Source of the DNA: Fructobacillus tropaeoli | GTDB taxonomy: Bacteria > Bacillota > Bacilli > Lactobacillales > Lactobacillaceae | Direction of reading: 5' to 3' | Assembly: GCF_001047135.2 (NCBI RefSeq) | Contig: NZ_DF968080.1 | Span: 62,001 to 126,000, forward strand | Length of the DNA stretch: 64,000 nucleotides | Part shown: in pieces, positions 29,969 to 40,230 of the stretch | Position numbering within the stretch: position 1 is the stretch's first letter | How the letters are laid out: each line of letters opens with the position of its first letter | Notes under the pieces: model-generated | The model's database searches: none | Seen by the model: only the letters and a program-made list of their open reading frames with translations | Told to the model about the DNA's origin: nothing | Position numbers and translations under genes: made by a program

Positions 29969-30897
29969 TTGTCAGCCTCCATTAAGCCGCGTGCCTGTAG
30001 GACCTTGGTAATCATCGCCATCCGGGCGAAAACCCCGTTGCCCATCTGGGTGAAAATCCGTGATTTGTCGCCATCCACCAATTCGCTTGCAATTTCAACA
30101 TTGCGATTAACTGGGGCTGGGTGCATGATAATGCTGTGTTCTGGTAACAGCTTGGCTCTCTCTTGTGTTAAACCAAACTGTTGATAATAATCAACGGCCG
30201 TGAAGGCGTCGCGATTGGCTTCATCGAAGCGCTCCAATTGCACCCGGAGCATCATGACAACATCTAATTCCGGTAAAATTTCTTCCAGCGTGCCAAACGT
30301 CCCCAAATCATCAAAGTCATGACTGTACCAGGAATCAGGTCCGCCAAAGTAAAGCGTTGCACCTAATGACTTTAAAATTTTGGCATCTGATTTTGCCACT
30401 CGTGAGTGAGCCAAATCACCGATAATACCAACCTTAAGGCCGTCAATTCGACCAAATTCATTTTCAATTGTTAATAAATCTAAAAGCGTTTGTGATGGGT
30501 GAACACCAGCGCCATCGCCTGCGTTGAACAAGCCCATTGTTACGTAAGGATTCTCAACCAGTTCTTGGTACCAACCTGTTTGACCGTGGCGAATAACGGC
30601 AAAGTCAACGCCGATTGCTTCCAAGGTTCGCAGCGTGTCCGACAGTGTTTCGCCTTTTTGAACGGAAGAAGTCGCTGGATTAACATCAATTAGGTCAATC
30701 CCTAATTTCTTCTCTGCCATCTGAAAGGATGACTTGGTTCGCGTTGAATTCTCAAAGAAGAGGTTCACGCCGTAAACCGGACGTTTCAAGGCTGGTGCCT
30801 GTTTCCCAGCCTGGTAGTCTTGGGCTAAGTCCAAGACTTCTTGTAATTGCGTTGTTGATAAATCTGCTAGGTCTAGGCAGTTGTTCCAATTCGTCAT
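29965..30897 (-). CDS. pyrB: Aspartate carbamoyltransferase catalytic subunit
   Basis: First committed step: carbamoyl phosphate plus aspartate to carbamoyl aspartate, 310 residues. Carbamoyl phosphate motif FENSTRTKSSF and the loop GDGAGVHPSQTLLD are present, then LRVQLERF and HPAPVNRNVE. No PyrI regulatory chain, as usual in Firmicutes. First gene of the operon, under the attenuator upstream. Confidence 0.96.
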   Translation of the reverse strand: MTNWNNCLDLADLSTTQLQEVLDLAQDYQAGKQAPALKRPVYGVNLFFENSTRTKSSFQMAEKKLGIDLIDVNPATSSVQKGETLSDTLRTLEAIGVDFAVIRHGQTGWYQELVENPYVTMGLFNAGDGAGVHPSQTLLDLLTIENEFGRIDGLKVGIIGDLAHSRVAKSDAKILKSLGATLYFGGPDSWYSHDFDDLGTFGTLEEILPELDVVMMLRVQLERFDEANRDAFTAVDYYQQFGLTQERAKLLPEHSIIMHPAPVNRNVEIASELVDGDKSRIFTQMGNGVFARMAMITKVLQARGLMEADK

Positions 30898-30934
30898 CTC
30901 AATGCCCCTTGATTTTCCCGCTGCAATTTTTCCA

Positions 30935-31114
30935 ATAAAAAACGCCCTAATCCTAAGATCAGAGCGTCAGTGGCAGTTGACTGGACCCGTTTAGCTTGCA
31001 CTTCGTCCATTTTTGTCAGCCTTTTTGTCAAGGTTAGCCAGGGTCTCGCCCAGGGGTCAGGAACTTCTTCCAACCATTACCTTGCTGCTTGTCCACCTTA
31101 GCGACTCTCCGGTC
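30935..31114 (-). promoter_or_regulatory. PyrR-type attenuator of the pyr operon
   Basis: On the minus strand GACCGGAGAGTCGCTAAGG (31096-31114) fits the PyrR-binding consensus ARUCCNGNGAGGYU over its CCNGNGAG core. The leader ends with an intrinsic terminator: an 11-bp stem (30942-30967, two G-U pairs, TTAG loop) then T6, 38 bases before pyrB. UMP-bound PyrR would favour termination. pyrR itself is not in the window. Confidence 0.8.
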
Positions 31115-31151
31115 GGCTTTAAAGGATTGCAACTTTTGTTTGCTTGTTAGT

Positions 31152-31180
31152 ATTTTAGCACCTGTAAATGCCTTTGGCAA
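31152..31180 (-). promoter_or_regulatory. pyr operon promoter
   Basis: TTGCCA (31175-31180), 17-base spacer, TAAAAT (31152-31157) preceded by TGC, on the minus strand. It gives a leader of about 250 nt before pyrB. Confidence 0.85.
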
Positions 31181-31295
31181 GCTTTTCTGACATAAAAAAG
31201 TGCGATGGTCAACTATTGTCTCTTGTTAGAAAAACTAACACTGATCACTGCTGATTTTTGCTCCAAACAATCCCTTTTTCATCACCAATTTGAGT

Positions 31296-31326
31296 CAAAA
31301 AAAGTCACCACAACAGTGTGGTGACT
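31296..31326 (-). terminator. Intrinsic terminator after yrzB
   Basis: Perfect AGTCACCACA / TGTGGTGACT stem followed by T7 on the minus strand. Confidence 0.93.
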
Positions 31327-31337
31327 AATCATCATGC

Positions 31338-31637
31338 TTAGTTAAAGTTTGAATCATCATCCAAGAAAGTGTTCAACACTTCTTCGACCATGTTCCATTC
31401 TGCATCATCTTCAATTGGCAACAAATCTTCTTCCGTTGCTTCGCCATCTTCGGCTGGGTTGAAAATGTATGCTTGTACATCAACCTCTTCATCTTCTTCG
31501 ACACCGTCTGGGACGAGCAAGATATATGAACGGTCAAATTCCTCTGAATGGAAAGTAAACAAAACTTCGTATAAAGTTTCGTCGCCGTTGTCATCAATCA
31601 GAGTAATCTTGTCAATTTCTGGGTTTTGCTTAGCCAT
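31338..31637 (-). CDS. DUF1292 family protein (YrzB-like)
   Basis: Acidic 99-residue protein of the DUF1292 family ([41 protein letters not shown]). Function unknown. It is the last gene of the ireB-ruvX-yrzB cluster that follows alaS in many Firmicutes, and the synteny supports the call more than any motif. Confidence 0.88.
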   Translation of the reverse strand: MAKQNPEIDKITLIDDNGDETLYEVLFTFHSEEFDRSYILLVPDGVEEDEEVDVQAYIFNPAEDGEATEEDLLPIEDDAEWNMVEEVLNTFLDDDSNFN

Positions 31638-31686
31638 AAAAAAATCCTTTGTTATTGTTACGATTGCGCCAAAGTAAAAAACAGAT

Positions 31687-32118
31687 TTACTTAGTCAACT
31701 TACCGTTAGCGTCCAAATAATTTTGCAAAATGAATTCTGCGGCAATCTTGTCGATAACCTTCTTACGCTTCTTCCGGGAAACATCCGCCTCTTCGATTAG
31801 CATCCGTTCCGCCTGAACCGTTGTTAATCGTTCATCTTGAAAATCAGTGGGCAAGCTAAAACGATCTTCCACCATTTTAGCGTACGCTCGCGCCGCTTCG
31901 GCACGAGGGCCTTCGGTATTGTTCATGTTCTTAGGCAGACCTAAAACGACACCCTTTGCGCCTGTTTCTTGGATAATTTCACCCAAGCGGTCTAAGCCAA
32001 AGACTTTTTCGCCCTCGTTGATGCGGATGATTTCCACCCCTTGTGCCGTCCAACCCATTGGGTCGGAAACGGCTACACCAACTGTTTTTGAGCCTACATC
32101 AAGTCCTAGTATCCGCAT
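31687..32118 (-). CDS. ruvX: RuvX/YqgF family nuclease
   Basis: RNase H-fold protein annotated as a putative Holliday junction resolvase and implicated in pre-16S rRNA 5' processing; 143 residues. N-terminal [19 protein letters not shown] carries the first catalytic aspartate (D7), [17 protein letters not shown] the second motif and [13 protein letters not shown] the acidic third. It overlaps ireB by one base. Confidence 0.95.
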   Translation of the reverse strand: MRILGLDVGSKTVGVAVSDPMGWTAQGVEIIRINEGEKVFGLDRLGEIIQETGAKGVVLGLPKNMNNTEGPRAEAARAYAKMVEDRFSLPTDFQDERLTTVQAERMLIEEADVSRKKRKKVIDKIAAEFILQNYLDANGKLTK

Positions 32119-32369
32119 TACTTATTTAAATAGGCGTGTACGAGCTCCTCGATGATTTCATCGCGCTCGTGACGCTTAATTAAATTACGCGCGTCATGGA
32201 GTCGGGGAATATAAGCTGGGTCGCCAGACATTAAATACCCAACGATCTGATTGATTGGATTGTAACCCTTTTCTTCCAAAGCGGCATAAACCAATACCAT
32301 CGTTTCATGGATATCCTTTGGTGCCTGGTTACCGAAGTCAAAAATCGCAGTCTTATCGTTCACACTCAT
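32118..32369 (-). CDS. IreB family regulatory phosphoprotein
   Basis: DUF965 protein, 83 residues from the ATG at 32369 (AAAGGAG upstream; the ATG at 32399 is rejected). In Enterococcus IreB is phosphorylated by the Ser/Thr kinase IreK and affects cephalosporin resistance. The region [21 protein letters not shown] carries the N-terminal threonines that could be targets. Context ireB-ruvX-yrzB downstream of alaS is conserved. Confidence 0.92.
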   Translation of the reverse strand: MSVNDKTAIFDFGNQAPKDIHETMVLVYAALEEKGYNPINQIVGYLMSGDPAYIPRLHDARNLIKRHERDEIIEELVHAYLNK

Positions 32370-32504
32370 CGTACACACTCCTTTCTTCATAATTTTCACT
32401 TTTACGTGTCTTTAGTTTAACACGTTTCCAAGCAAAAAGCCGACTAAATTCCAAGCTGACCAATTTGCCAGTTGTCCTCCGTCGACCTTCTATCAAAGAA
32501 TGTA

Positions 32505-35186
32505 TTAAGCTTGACCAATGATTTTTTCGGCTTGGTCGAGGGCTTCAGCAATCTTGCTTTGGTCCTTTCCACCGGCTTGGGCCAAATCAGGTCGGCCACC
32601 GCCACCGCCACCGACAGTTGGGGCAATGGCCTTAACCACATCCCCCGCCTTAATGCCGGCCGCGTTGGCCGTCTTATCAGCACCAACCAACAAGTTAACC
32701 TTGTCGCCAATGGCAGCAGCCAAAACCAAGATGTTTGACGCTCCCTTATCGCGCCAAACATCTGCCATTTGGCGCAAGCCACCGGCGTTATCGACCTTGA
32801 CTTGAGCAACCACGGCCGTTAATTGACCAATTTGCTTTGGACTATTGAAGAGTTCGCCAGCCTGCAAGGCAGCTAATTGTGCCTGCATCGCTTCGATCTG
32901 CTGATTAGCAGCCTTTAAATCAGCTTGAACCTCTTCAACCTTGTCCTTCACGGCCAAAAGGTTTGGTACCTTCAAGCTCTTGGCAATGGCAGCAAGTGTC
33001 TGTTCCTCTGCCTCAAAGCGCGTTAAGGCCGGAATTGAAGTCAATGCCTCAATTCGACGAACACCCGCCCCGATACCGGATTCAGAAACAATCGTAAAGA
33101 GTCCCAACTCAGCCGTTGACTGGGCGTGAGTTCCACCATCAAATTCTTGGTTATAGTCGCCAATGGAAACCACTCGAACCGTGTCACCGTACTTGTCATC
33201 AAAGACCGCCACGGCGCCAACCTTCTTGGCATCCTCAAGGGACATTTCTTCCCAAGTAACCGGCAAGTTTTTGGCGATTTGCTCGTTAACTTGGTCTTGA
33301 ATCTGATTTAACGTTGCTTGGTCAACTGGACCTTCATGATTAAAGTCAAAGCGCAAGTACTCAGGTTCCACCAAAGAACCAGCCTGGTGGACATCCCCAC
33401 CAATGACATTCCGCAATGCCTGATCCAACATGTGAGTGGCCGTGTGGTTCAATGAGACGGCACGGTTGCGGTCCAAATCGATGGCCAAATCAACCACCTG
33501 GTCGACCTTCACATCGGCCATAATTTGCGCCGTATGGATGTGCTGACCATTTGGTCCGTTTTGAACATCCGTCACTTCGGCCAAGATGTTATCATTTTCA
33601 TCCTTAACCGTTCCAAAATCAGCAACTTGGCCACCCATTTCAGCGTAGAATGGTGTCTTATCAAAGACCAACCAAGCCGTTTGGCCAGCATGAGCTTCTG
33701 TTGCCACTTGGGCCACGCCGTTTTCATCGTGAACCAAAACAGCGACAACCTTGGCACCAAGAACAGCCTTATCAGTCCAACCAACATAAGTTGATGGTAC
33801 CTTCAAGTCTGTTAAGGCAGCGTTTTGAACGCCCATGGCATTGTCGGTTGAACGAGCGGCACGCGCACGGTCACGCTGCTCTTGCAATGCTTCCTGATAG
33901 CCAGCCATGTCAACTGACAAACCAGCGTCCTCAGCCTGTTCTTCCGTTAATTCAACTGGGAAGCCATAGGTATCAGACAACTTAAAGGCATCTGCACCAG
34001 AGATTTCCTTTTGGCCATTCTTCTTGGCCTCAGCAATCACTTCGTCCAAGAGTGACAAACCGGCCTTCAAAGTCTTGTTAAAGCGCTTCTCTTCAGCCAA
34101 GATTGTCTTTTCAATTTCAGCTTGGTTGGCCTTCAATTCTGGATAATAAGAATCCAATGTACTAATCACGGCTGGTACCAGCTTTGTCAGGAATTCACCC
34201 TGAATGCCCAACTTTTGGCCATGCAAAACAGCTCGACGAAGCAAGCGGCGGATAACGTAGCCACGACCTTCGTTACTTGGCTTAGCACCGTCAGCGATGG
34301 CAAAGGAAATTGCTCGAATGTGGTCAGCAATTACCTTAAAGGAAACGTTTTCGGGCGTATCCTTGGTTTCATCGTACTTGGCACCGTTAGCTAATTTTTC
34401 AGTTTCATGAATAATTGGCAAGAACAAGTCCGTATCAAAGTTTGTCCGACCATTTTGGAAAACGGAAACCAATCGTTCGAGTCCCATTCCCGTATCAATG
34501 TTTTTATGTGGCAATTCTGGGTACGTACTGTTGTCCGTTAATCCAGGCAAGTGGTTAAACTGTGAGAAGACGATGTTCCAGATTTCCAAGTAGCGTTCGT
34601 TTTCACCCCCTGGATACATTTCGGGATCATCCGCTGGCAAATCAGCAAAGGCCTCACCACGGTCATAGAAAATTTCAGAATCGGGACCTGAAGGGCCTTC
34701 ACCGATATCCCAAAAGTTATCTTCGACTTCATAAACGTGACCTGCTGGCAAATCAGTCTTTTCTTCCCAGATTTTACATGACTCTTGGTCCTTTGGATAA
34801 ACCGTGACGTACAGCTTTTCCTTGTCCAAGCCGTACCATTCTGGTGAAGTCAAGAGTTCCCAAGCCCAAGGAATTACTTCTTCCTTAAAGTAATCCCCAA
34901 TTGAGAAGTTTCCCATCATTTCAAAAAGCGTATGGTGGCGGGCAGTCTTACCAACGTTTTCAATATCGTTTGTTCGAATGGCCTTTTGCGCGTTAGTCAA
35001 TCGAGGCTTTGGTGGCACAACAGAGCCATCAAAGTACTTCTTTAAAGTAGCCACCCCAGAGTTAATCCACAATAGAGATGGGTCGTTTTCTGGAATCAAT
35101 GACTTGGCCGGTACCACCAAGTGGTCCTTACTGGCAAAAAAATCTAAGAACATTTGCCGAATTTCGGCTGATGATAATTCTTTCAT
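32505..35186 (-). CDS. alaS: Alanyl-tRNA synthetase
   Basis: Class II synthetase charging tRNA-Ala, 893 residues. Catalytic core from residue 1 ([24 protein letters not shown]), editing domain with the [12 protein letters not shown] zinc motif near 570, and a C-terminal domain ending in [15 protein letters not shown]. Its leader is a T-box that senses uncharged tRNA-Ala. GGAG lies six bases before the ATG. Confidence 0.97.
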   Translation of the reverse strand: MKELSSAEIRQMFLDFFASKDHLVVPAKSLIPENDPSLLWINSGVATLKKYFDGSVVPPKPRLTNAQKAIRTNDIENVGKTARHHTLFEMMGNFSIGDYFKEEVIPWAWELLTSPEWYGLDKEKLYVTVYPKDQESCKIWEEKTDLPAGHVYEVEDNFWDIGEGPSGPDSEIFYDRGEAFADLPADDPEMYPGGENERYLEIWNIVFSQFNHLPGLTDNSTYPELPHKNIDTGMGLERLVSVFQNGRTNFDTDLFLPIIHETEKLANGAKYDETKDTPENVSFKVIADHIRAISFAIADGAKPSNEGRGYVIRRLLRRAVLHGQKLGIQGEFLTKLVPAVISTLDSYYPELKANQAEIEKTILAEEKRFNKTLKAGLSLLDEVIAEAKKNGQKEISGADAFKLSDTYGFPVELTEEQAEDAGLSVDMAGYQEALQEQRDRARAARSTDNAMGVQNAALTDLKVPSTYVGWTDKAVLGAKVVAVLVHDENGVAQVATEAHAGQTAWLVFDKTPFYAEMGGQVADFGTVKDENDNILAEVTDVQNGPNGQHIHTAQIMADVKVDQVVDLAIDLDRNRAVSLNHTATHMLDQALRNVIGGDVHQAGSLVEPEYLRFDFNHEGPVDQATLNQIQDQVNEQIAKNLPVTWEEMSLEDAKKVGAVAVFDDKYGDTVRVVSIGDYNQEFDGGTHAQSTAELGLFTIVSESGIGAGVRRIEALTSIPALTRFEAEEQTLAAIAKSLKVPNLLAVKDKVEEVQADLKAANQQIEAMQAQLAALQAGELFNSPKQIGQLTAVVAQVKVDNAGGLRQMADVWRDKGASNILVLAAAIGDKVNLLVGADKTANAAGIKAGDVVKAIAPTVGGGGGGRPDLAQAGGKDQSKIAEALDQAEKIIGQA

Positions 35187-35209
35187 GAGTTCTCCTTTGG
35201 TTTTCGGTT

Positions 35210-35421
35210 AAATAAAAAAGACCAAAACAAAGAGCGGACGCGTGACCGTGGTACCACCGCTGTTTGTAATGATCTTTCAAATCTTTACCTTTAAGTCCTG
35301 ATAACGCTAGGATGCGGCCGATTTCGGCATTTATCCTGGGAGCACGAGCTTATGTTCCTAGTGTTTTCCATCAACCAACACCTTGCTAAAAGGAAGCTAT
35401 AAGACCGCATATCCAGTTACT
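35210..35421 (-). promoter_or_regulatory. T-box leader of alaS
   Basis: The T-box core GGTGGTACCACG lies at about 35246-35257 on the minus strand; its TGGT can pair with the ACCA end of tRNA-Ala. A terminator follows: CAAACAGCGG / CCGCTCTTTG (9 of 10 bp) with TTTTGGTCTTTTTT. Upstream stems (near 35280-35420) form the expected stem I region; I could not fix the specifier codon. Promoter: extended -10 TGCTATAAT with TATAAT at 35429-35434. Confidence 0.9.
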
Positions 35422-35462
35422 ATGGATAATTATAGCACAATTTTTTCTTGGCGAAAGTCTCT

Positions 35463-36797
35463 TTACCAGCCAATTGCGCGGTCTTTTGGCAATGGCTTCA
35501 GAGTGCCATCGTCAGCCTCCGTAAAGACTTGGTCAAACATTGCAAAGACCTGGTCAAGCTGTTCCTCTGTAATCACCAAAGGTGGCTGGAAACGCAAAAT
35601 AAAGCCCCGAAGCGTAATCATAACGGCCCCTAAATCAAAGAGCCTGAAAATGATTTGGCTCGCTAATTGGGCATCAGGCTGGCCATCCTTGTCAACGATA
35701 TCAATGCCACCATCAAGACCGTAAATGCGTACATCACCGAGGCAGGTATAACGGAGTTTAGCATGATCAAAGTATTCTTGCACTCGCTTGCCCAAGCGCT
35801 TTGACCGACCAACCAAGTCCTCTTCCTCTAAGACGTCCAAACCAGCCAAGGCAGCTGCGGCCGCCACTGGGTTACCCCCAGTCGTAAAGAGATGGCCCGG
35901 TGCGGGCAAGGCATCCATGATTTCAGCCTTCCCAACGACGGCTGACAATGGTAAACCAGAGGCAATCGATTTTCCAATGGCTAGCAAATCAGGCACAATC
36001 CCGAAATGATCAATTGACCACATCGTGCCAGACCGGCCCAAGCCCTGGTTGACTTCATCCACTGCAAAAACAATACCGTTTTCCCTAGTGAATTGATAAA
36101 TCAAATCCATGTATTCTTGCGGCGCCTTGACGATGCCGCCATCCCCCTGGATTGGTTCAATTAAGACCAGCGCCGTCTCGTCCGCCGGCACATAACTCTC
36201 AAAAAGCTGCTTAAATTCAGCAAATTTACGCAAGGAGAAGTCATGCTCATTTTCTCCTGGTAGTCGGTCATGGCTGTCCGGGAACGGTGCCTTATAAAAG
36301 CCGGGCATCAATGGGCCAATTTTGCGGACCTGATTTAATGAAATGGCTGAAGCAATCGAGGCTGCATAGGTCGACCCGTGCATTGCGCCGGTAAAAGTCA
36401 CCACATTTGGCCGCCCAGTATAAGCTCTGGCAAACTTAATCATCGCCTCGTTGGCATCTGAACCCGAATTTCCTAAAGCAACCTTCTTATCAAAGTCGCC
36501 TGGCGTTAATTGGGACAGCCGGTCCAAAAGCTTCGCCGTAGTCGTATTCGCAAAATAAGCTGGCGTATACAAAATCAGCTGTTCAGCCTGATCCTTAATG
36601 GCCTGAACCACTTTTGGATGGCAATGCCCAAAGTTAATGGCAGAAGCAGAGGCCAACAAATCAATATAGGTCTTCCCATCAGCATCCGTCACTGTCGCCC
36701 CAGACCCAGACTGCACCACTAAGTCAAAATACTTAATCCGGGCCGCCTCATTTCGGTTTTGATCCTCTTCGGCTAAAATATCTAAGTTTCTACTCAT
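35463..36797 (-). CDS. Isoleucine 2-epimerase-like PLP enzyme (class III aminotransferase fold)
   Basis: 444 residues from the ATG at 36797 (GAGG upstream). The whole length resembles the isoleucine 2-epimerase of Lactobacillus as I remember it: ARIKYFDLVV, DLLASASAINFGH, NSGSDANEAMIKFARAYTGR, VLIEPIQGDGGI, AVDEVNQGLGRSG, the PLP lysine in AIGKSIASGLPLS, HLFTTGGNPV and the C-terminal GFILRFQPPLVI. Such enzymes racemise branched-chain amino acids, giving D-allo-isoleucine. A GABA aminotransferase is the main alternative. A -10 (TATAAT, 36830-36835) lies right behind the terminator of the permease gene upstream. Confidence 0.8.
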   Translation of the reverse strand: MSRNLDILAEEDQNRNEAARIKYFDLVVQSGSGATVTDADGKTYIDLLASASAINFGHCHPKVVQAIKDQAEQLILYTPAYFANTTTAKLLDRLSQLTPGDFDKKVALGNSGSDANEAMIKFARAYTGRPNVVTFTGAMHGSTYAASIASAISLNQVRKIGPLMPGFYKAPFPDSHDRLPGENEHDFSLRKFAEFKQLFESYVPADETALVLIEPIQGDGGIVKAPQEYMDLIYQFTRENGIVFAVDEVNQGLGRSGTMWSIDHFGIVPDLLAIGKSIASGLPLSAVVGKAEIMDALPAPGHLFTTGGNPVAAAAALAGLDVLEEEDLVGRSKRLGKRVQEYFDHAKLRYTCLGDVRIYGLDGGIDIVDKDGQPDAQLASQIIFRLFDLGAVMITLRGFILRFQPPLVITEEQLDQVFAMFDQVFTEADDGTLKPLPKDRAIGW

Positions 36798-36840
36798 ACC
36801 CAACCTCATTTTCTCATTTGTTTTTAATCATTATACAATA

Positions 36841-36864
36841 AAAGCCCGGAAATTTCCGGGCTTT
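36841..36864 (-). terminator. Terminator after the APC permease gene
   Basis: Perfect 24-base palindrome AAAGCCCGGAAA/TTTCCGGGCTTT. It lies between the permease stop and the epimerase promoter; the -10 of the latter follows 5 bases after the stem. Confidence 0.9.
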
Positions 36865-36896
36865 CATGAAAAAATATTGAGTTAAGTCATTCTGAT

Positions 36897-38324
36897 TTAC
36901 TTGTGCAAACGTGAATGGCGTGAACCATAGAACATATAAACCAGCAAGCCTAAGACGAACCAGAAGCCAGCATAAATACGGGCCTGGATGTCCAATGACC
37001 AGAAGATATAGAAAGCACCCAAGGCGCCCAAAGCAGGCAAAACTGGGTAAAGTGGCATCTTGAAGCCAGGTACTGGCAAATCCTTTCCTTCACGTGGACG
37101 CAAGGCGTAAACCCCAACCGAAACCATGATAAAGGCAATCAACGTTCCGGCTGAAATCAAACCGGCCAATTCGTTGAATGAGAAGACAGAACCAACCAAA
37201 ACGGCAATGACGGTCAAGACCAGCAAAGCGTTGTTTGGCAAACCTTTACCGTTAACGTCTCCCAAGAACTTTGGCAACAAACCATCGCGGCCGAAGGCAT
37301 AAAGCAAACGAGAACCAGCCAACATCATTCCGATAATGGCCGTAAACATACCAGCCAAGGCAACAACAGACAAAACATTTGACACAAGTGGGTGTCCAGC
37401 CTTTTCCAAGGCCCAAGCAGCTGGCGCAGCGTTGTTAGCATACTGGGTATAGTGGAACATTCCAACCATGACCAAGGCAACCGTCACGAACAAGACCGTG
37501 GCGATAATCAAAGAACCAATGATACCACGAGGCATCGTCTTCTGTGGGTTCTTGGCTTCAGCAGAGTTGGCAGCAATTGAGTCAAAGCCAATATAAGCCA
37601 AGAAAATTTGTGAAGCACCCGCTGAAATTCCTTGCCAACCACCAAAAGTCGTCCCTGGCTTATGAGCTGGAATAAAGTTGGCATAGTTTGAAGGATGGAT
37701 AGCAGTGGCACCCACAACGATAAAGAGCAAGATAACCAAGACCTTCAAGACAACCAAGGTATTTTCAACCTTGGCAGTCGTGTTCGTTCCCTTCCAAAGC
37801 AAAGTGGCCACAATCAAAACGGCCAAAAGTGAGAAGAGGTCAATCACTCCACCGTTTCCGGCAGCAAAGGAACCGTTTAAGGCCTTTGGCAATGACAAGC
37901 CAAAATTAGCTAGGAATTGGTGGAAGTTGGCTGACCAACCAGAAGCAACGAAAGCAACGGCGATAAAGTATTCAGCCAACAAGGCCCAACCGGCAATCCA
38001 ACCGAAAACTTCACCAAAGACAACGTTGGCCCAAGAATAAACGGAACCGGCAAATGGCAAAACAGAAGCAAACTCCGCATAAGCAAAGGCTGTCAAACCA
38101 GAAACGACTGCGGCAACCACGAAGGACAAAGTAACGGCTGCCCCCGCGTGGTTCGCTGCCACGATTCCTGGCAAGGTAAAGATGGCCGTTGAAACAATTG
38201 TTCCAACTCCCAAGGCCAACATTTCCTTCACACCCAGTGTCTTTTTCAGATGGGCATCACTTTGTTCGAACGCTGATGGATCAGCTCTCCTAAACCAAGA
38301 GCCCATCCCGCTTTTATCTACCAT
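36897..38324 (-). CDS. APC family amino acid permease (cationic amino acid transporter type)
   Basis: Membrane permease of 475 residues with about 12 hydrophobic segments. The start at 38324 has AGGA eight bases upstream. Family marks: LGVGTIVSTAIFTLPGIVAANHAG in TM1, FAYAEFASVLPFAGSVYSWANVVFGE, and FLAYIGFDSIAANSAEAKNPQKTMPRGI in the TM6-7 region typical of the CAT/YfnA group. Substrate not determinable; the epimerase gene immediately downstream makes a branched-chain substrate attractive but unproven. Confidence 0.88.
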   Translation of the reverse strand: MVDKSGMGSWFRRADPSAFEQSDAHLKKTLGVKEMLALGVGTIVSTAIFTLPGIVAANHAGAAVTLSFVVAAVVSGLTAFAYAEFASVLPFAGSVYSWANVVFGEVFGWIAGWALLAEYFIAVAFVASGWSANFHQFLANFGLSLPKALNGSFAAGNGGVIDLFSLLAVLIVATLLWKGTNTTAKVENTLVVLKVLVILLFIVVGATAIHPSNYANFIPAHKPGTTFGGWQGISAGASQIFLAYIGFDSIAANSAEAKNPQKTMPRGIIGSLIIATVLFVTVALVMVGMFHYTQYANNAAPAAWALEKAGHPLVSNVLSVVALAGMFTAIIGMMLAGSRLLYAFGRDGLLPKFLGDVNGKGLPNNALLVLTVIAVLVGSVFSFNELAGLISAGTLIAFIMVSVGVYALRPREGKDLPVPGFKMPLYPVLPALGALGAFYIFWSLDIQARIYAGFWFVLGLLVYMFYGSRHSRLHK

Positions 38325-38474
38325 AAGCATTTCCTACTTTCTTAATTTATAAACTATCAAAAATATTAGCATTTTCTAATTTAAATGTCAAATACTTTAT
38401 TAATACTAGCTTTGTTAATTTTATAGTTTCTCATTTATCGCCTTGTAATCTGAAGGATTCCTTGCTGAATTAAA

Positions 38475-38502
38475 AAAAGAACCGGATTAACCGATTCTTT
38501 TT
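38475..38502 (-). terminator. Terminator after the aspartate symporter-like gene
   Basis: AAAGAATCGG / CCGGTTCTTT (one G-U) followed by a T run on the minus strand. Confidence 0.87.
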
Positions 38503-38515
38503 GTTTAAATCAATA

Positions 38516-40126
38516 TTAAAGTTCAGGTTCTTCAACTTCAACCGTATCATTAATCTTCTTGGCGCGACGGAAATGCTTGGTAACCAAGCGTGAGCCCGTT
38601 CCCCAGAAGTAGAAGGCCAAAGCAACGACAATAATCATCACGAAGTCCAATGGATACTTCACAAGGCCGATTCCATTAAATTCGTGTGAACCAATATATG
38701 ATTCAATTGACAAGGCAACCAAGTACCAAAGTAACCAGGAAGATCCCTTGATTTGCTGCTTAGCACGGTCCATTGACCAGCCCTGCTTCCACTCGTAGAA
38801 GAAGTAGAATGGCAATCCCAAGACAATAATCAAGATAACTTCAATCGTAGTTGGCCACATTGCCCAATAAGTGGCTAATGAAGCCAATACAAAGGCCAAA
38901 GGAGCCATGTACTTCATGCTCTTCGACTTAAATGGTCGATTGAAATCAGGTGCCATCTTTCGCAGTGACATAACCGTAACTGGTCCCGTCAAATACGCAA
39001 TCAAGGTAGCAGTTGAAATAACGGCCGCCAAGGTTCCCCATGACCGGAAAACCGTGACCATAATCATTGATAGGATGGCATCCGTGACCATGGCCATTCG
39101 TGGAATACCGTACTTTTCGTTAATCTTACCCAAGTATTGTGGGATGTGCTTATCGGAAGCCATCGCTGCCAAGACACGACCAGTTGAGGCCGCAAAGGAA
39201 ACACCTGTTCCAAATGGTGAAACAAAGGCATCCGTATACAGCAAGATTGACAACCAGTTCAAGCCAAGTAAGATGGCCAAATCAGCAAATGGTGACTGGA
39301 AATCGATTCCGTGCCAACCAAATTTAGCAATTTCAGATGGTTCAATCGCCGTAATAAAGGTTGATTGAATCAAGATGTACAAAACTGCTGCGATTCCTAA
39401 GGAAATCACGATTCCCCGAGAAATATCCTTTGTAGGGTCCTTAACTTCTGAACCGAAGTTAATGATTGTTTGAAAGGCATTAAAAGAGAAGATAATACCA
39501 GAAACAGTCGTTGCAGCAAAGATTGGTGCTGTTCCATAAGGCATGAACTGATGAACAGTTGAGCCATAGTTTCCTGGGTGGAAGCTTGAAATGGTCAACA
39601 TCAAAATCGTTAACAACGGTACCCCAATTTTTAAGAATGAGATTGCCGATGTAAAGCGAGTCAGCAAAGTCACCGACCAGTAGTTCAGCAGCGTGAAAAT
39701 GGCAATGAAGCCAAAGACAACGAGCAGACCTGGTGTCGTGATTTGACCATTACTTAAGAAATGATGCGTCCAGTTTGCCCATTTCCAAGGCCAAGTTGAC
39801 ATATATTGAACGGCCGCCACCGCTTCGATTGGAATCAAAGTAATCAGTGACACCCAGTTCGCCCATGAAGCAATAAAACCTAAGAGTGAACCGTGGGTAT
39901 ACTGGGCAAACTTTGACATTCCACCCGACTGCGGAAACATCGTTCCCAATTCAATATAGGTGTAGGCAATCACGCCAATCACGACCGCTCCAATCACCCA
40001 TGAGATAATGGCGGCCGGCCCAGCAACACGAGTTGCCTCCCAAGAACCAAACAGCCAACCAGAACCAATCAATGATCCTAGTCCCAAAAGAACAAGTTGT
40101 AGTAAACCAATTTTATGAGATTTCAT
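38516..40126 (-). CDS. APC permease, aspartate-proton symporter-like (YveA type)
   Basis: 536-residue, about 12-14 TM permease. It resembles Bacillus YveA/AspP over its length: LVLLGLGSLIGSGWLFGSWEA, YIELGTMFPQSGGMSKFAQYTHG, LLNYWSVTLLTRF, PFADLAILLGLNWLS, DFNRPFKSKSMKYMAPL and the late YIGSHEFNG with KYPLDFVMI. The N-terminus starts at the first TM, and the C-terminal 25 residues are a charged, acidic cytoplasmic tail. Monocistronic. Import of aspartate or glutamate is inferred from the homologue. Confidence 0.83.
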   Translation of the reverse strand: MKSHKIGLLQLVLLGLGSLIGSGWLFGSWEATRVAGPAAIISWVIGAVVIGVIAYTYIELGTMFPQSGGMSKFAQYTHGSLLGFIASWANWVSLITLIPIEAVAAVQYMSTWPWKWANWTHHFLSNGQITTPGLLVVFGFIAIFTLLNYWSVTLLTRFTSAISFLKIGVPLLTILMLTISSFHPGNYGSTVHQFMPYGTAPIFAATTVSGIIFSFNAFQTIINFGSEVKDPTKDISRGIVISLGIAAVLYILIQSTFITAIEPSEIAKFGWHGIDFQSPFADLAILLGLNWLSILLYTDAFVSPFGTGVSFAASTGRVLAAMASDKHIPQYLGKINEKYGIPRMAMVTDAILSMIMVTVFRSWGTLAAVISTATLIAYLTGPVTVMSLRKMAPDFNRPFKSKSMKYMAPLAFVLASLATYWAMWPTTIEVILIIVLGLPFYFFYEWKQGWSMDRAKQQIKGSSWLLWYLVALSIESYIGSHEFNGIGLVKYPLDFVMIIVVALAFYFWGTGSRLVTKHFRRAKKINDTVEVEEPEL

Positions 40127-40230
40127 AATATCCTTCCATCACATTTATCGAAGTGACCACTTACATGTGAATCACCAATGGTCACTATTGTACCAGAACG
40201 ATTACAAATTGCAACTCTATTATACAAAAA

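Noticed and set aside
32518..32805. Open frames antisense to alaS with proline or glycine runs
   Set aside because: They mirror the GGGGGG-rich end of alaS and have no ribosome binding site; the same applies to the other antisense frames over carB, ligA and pcrA.
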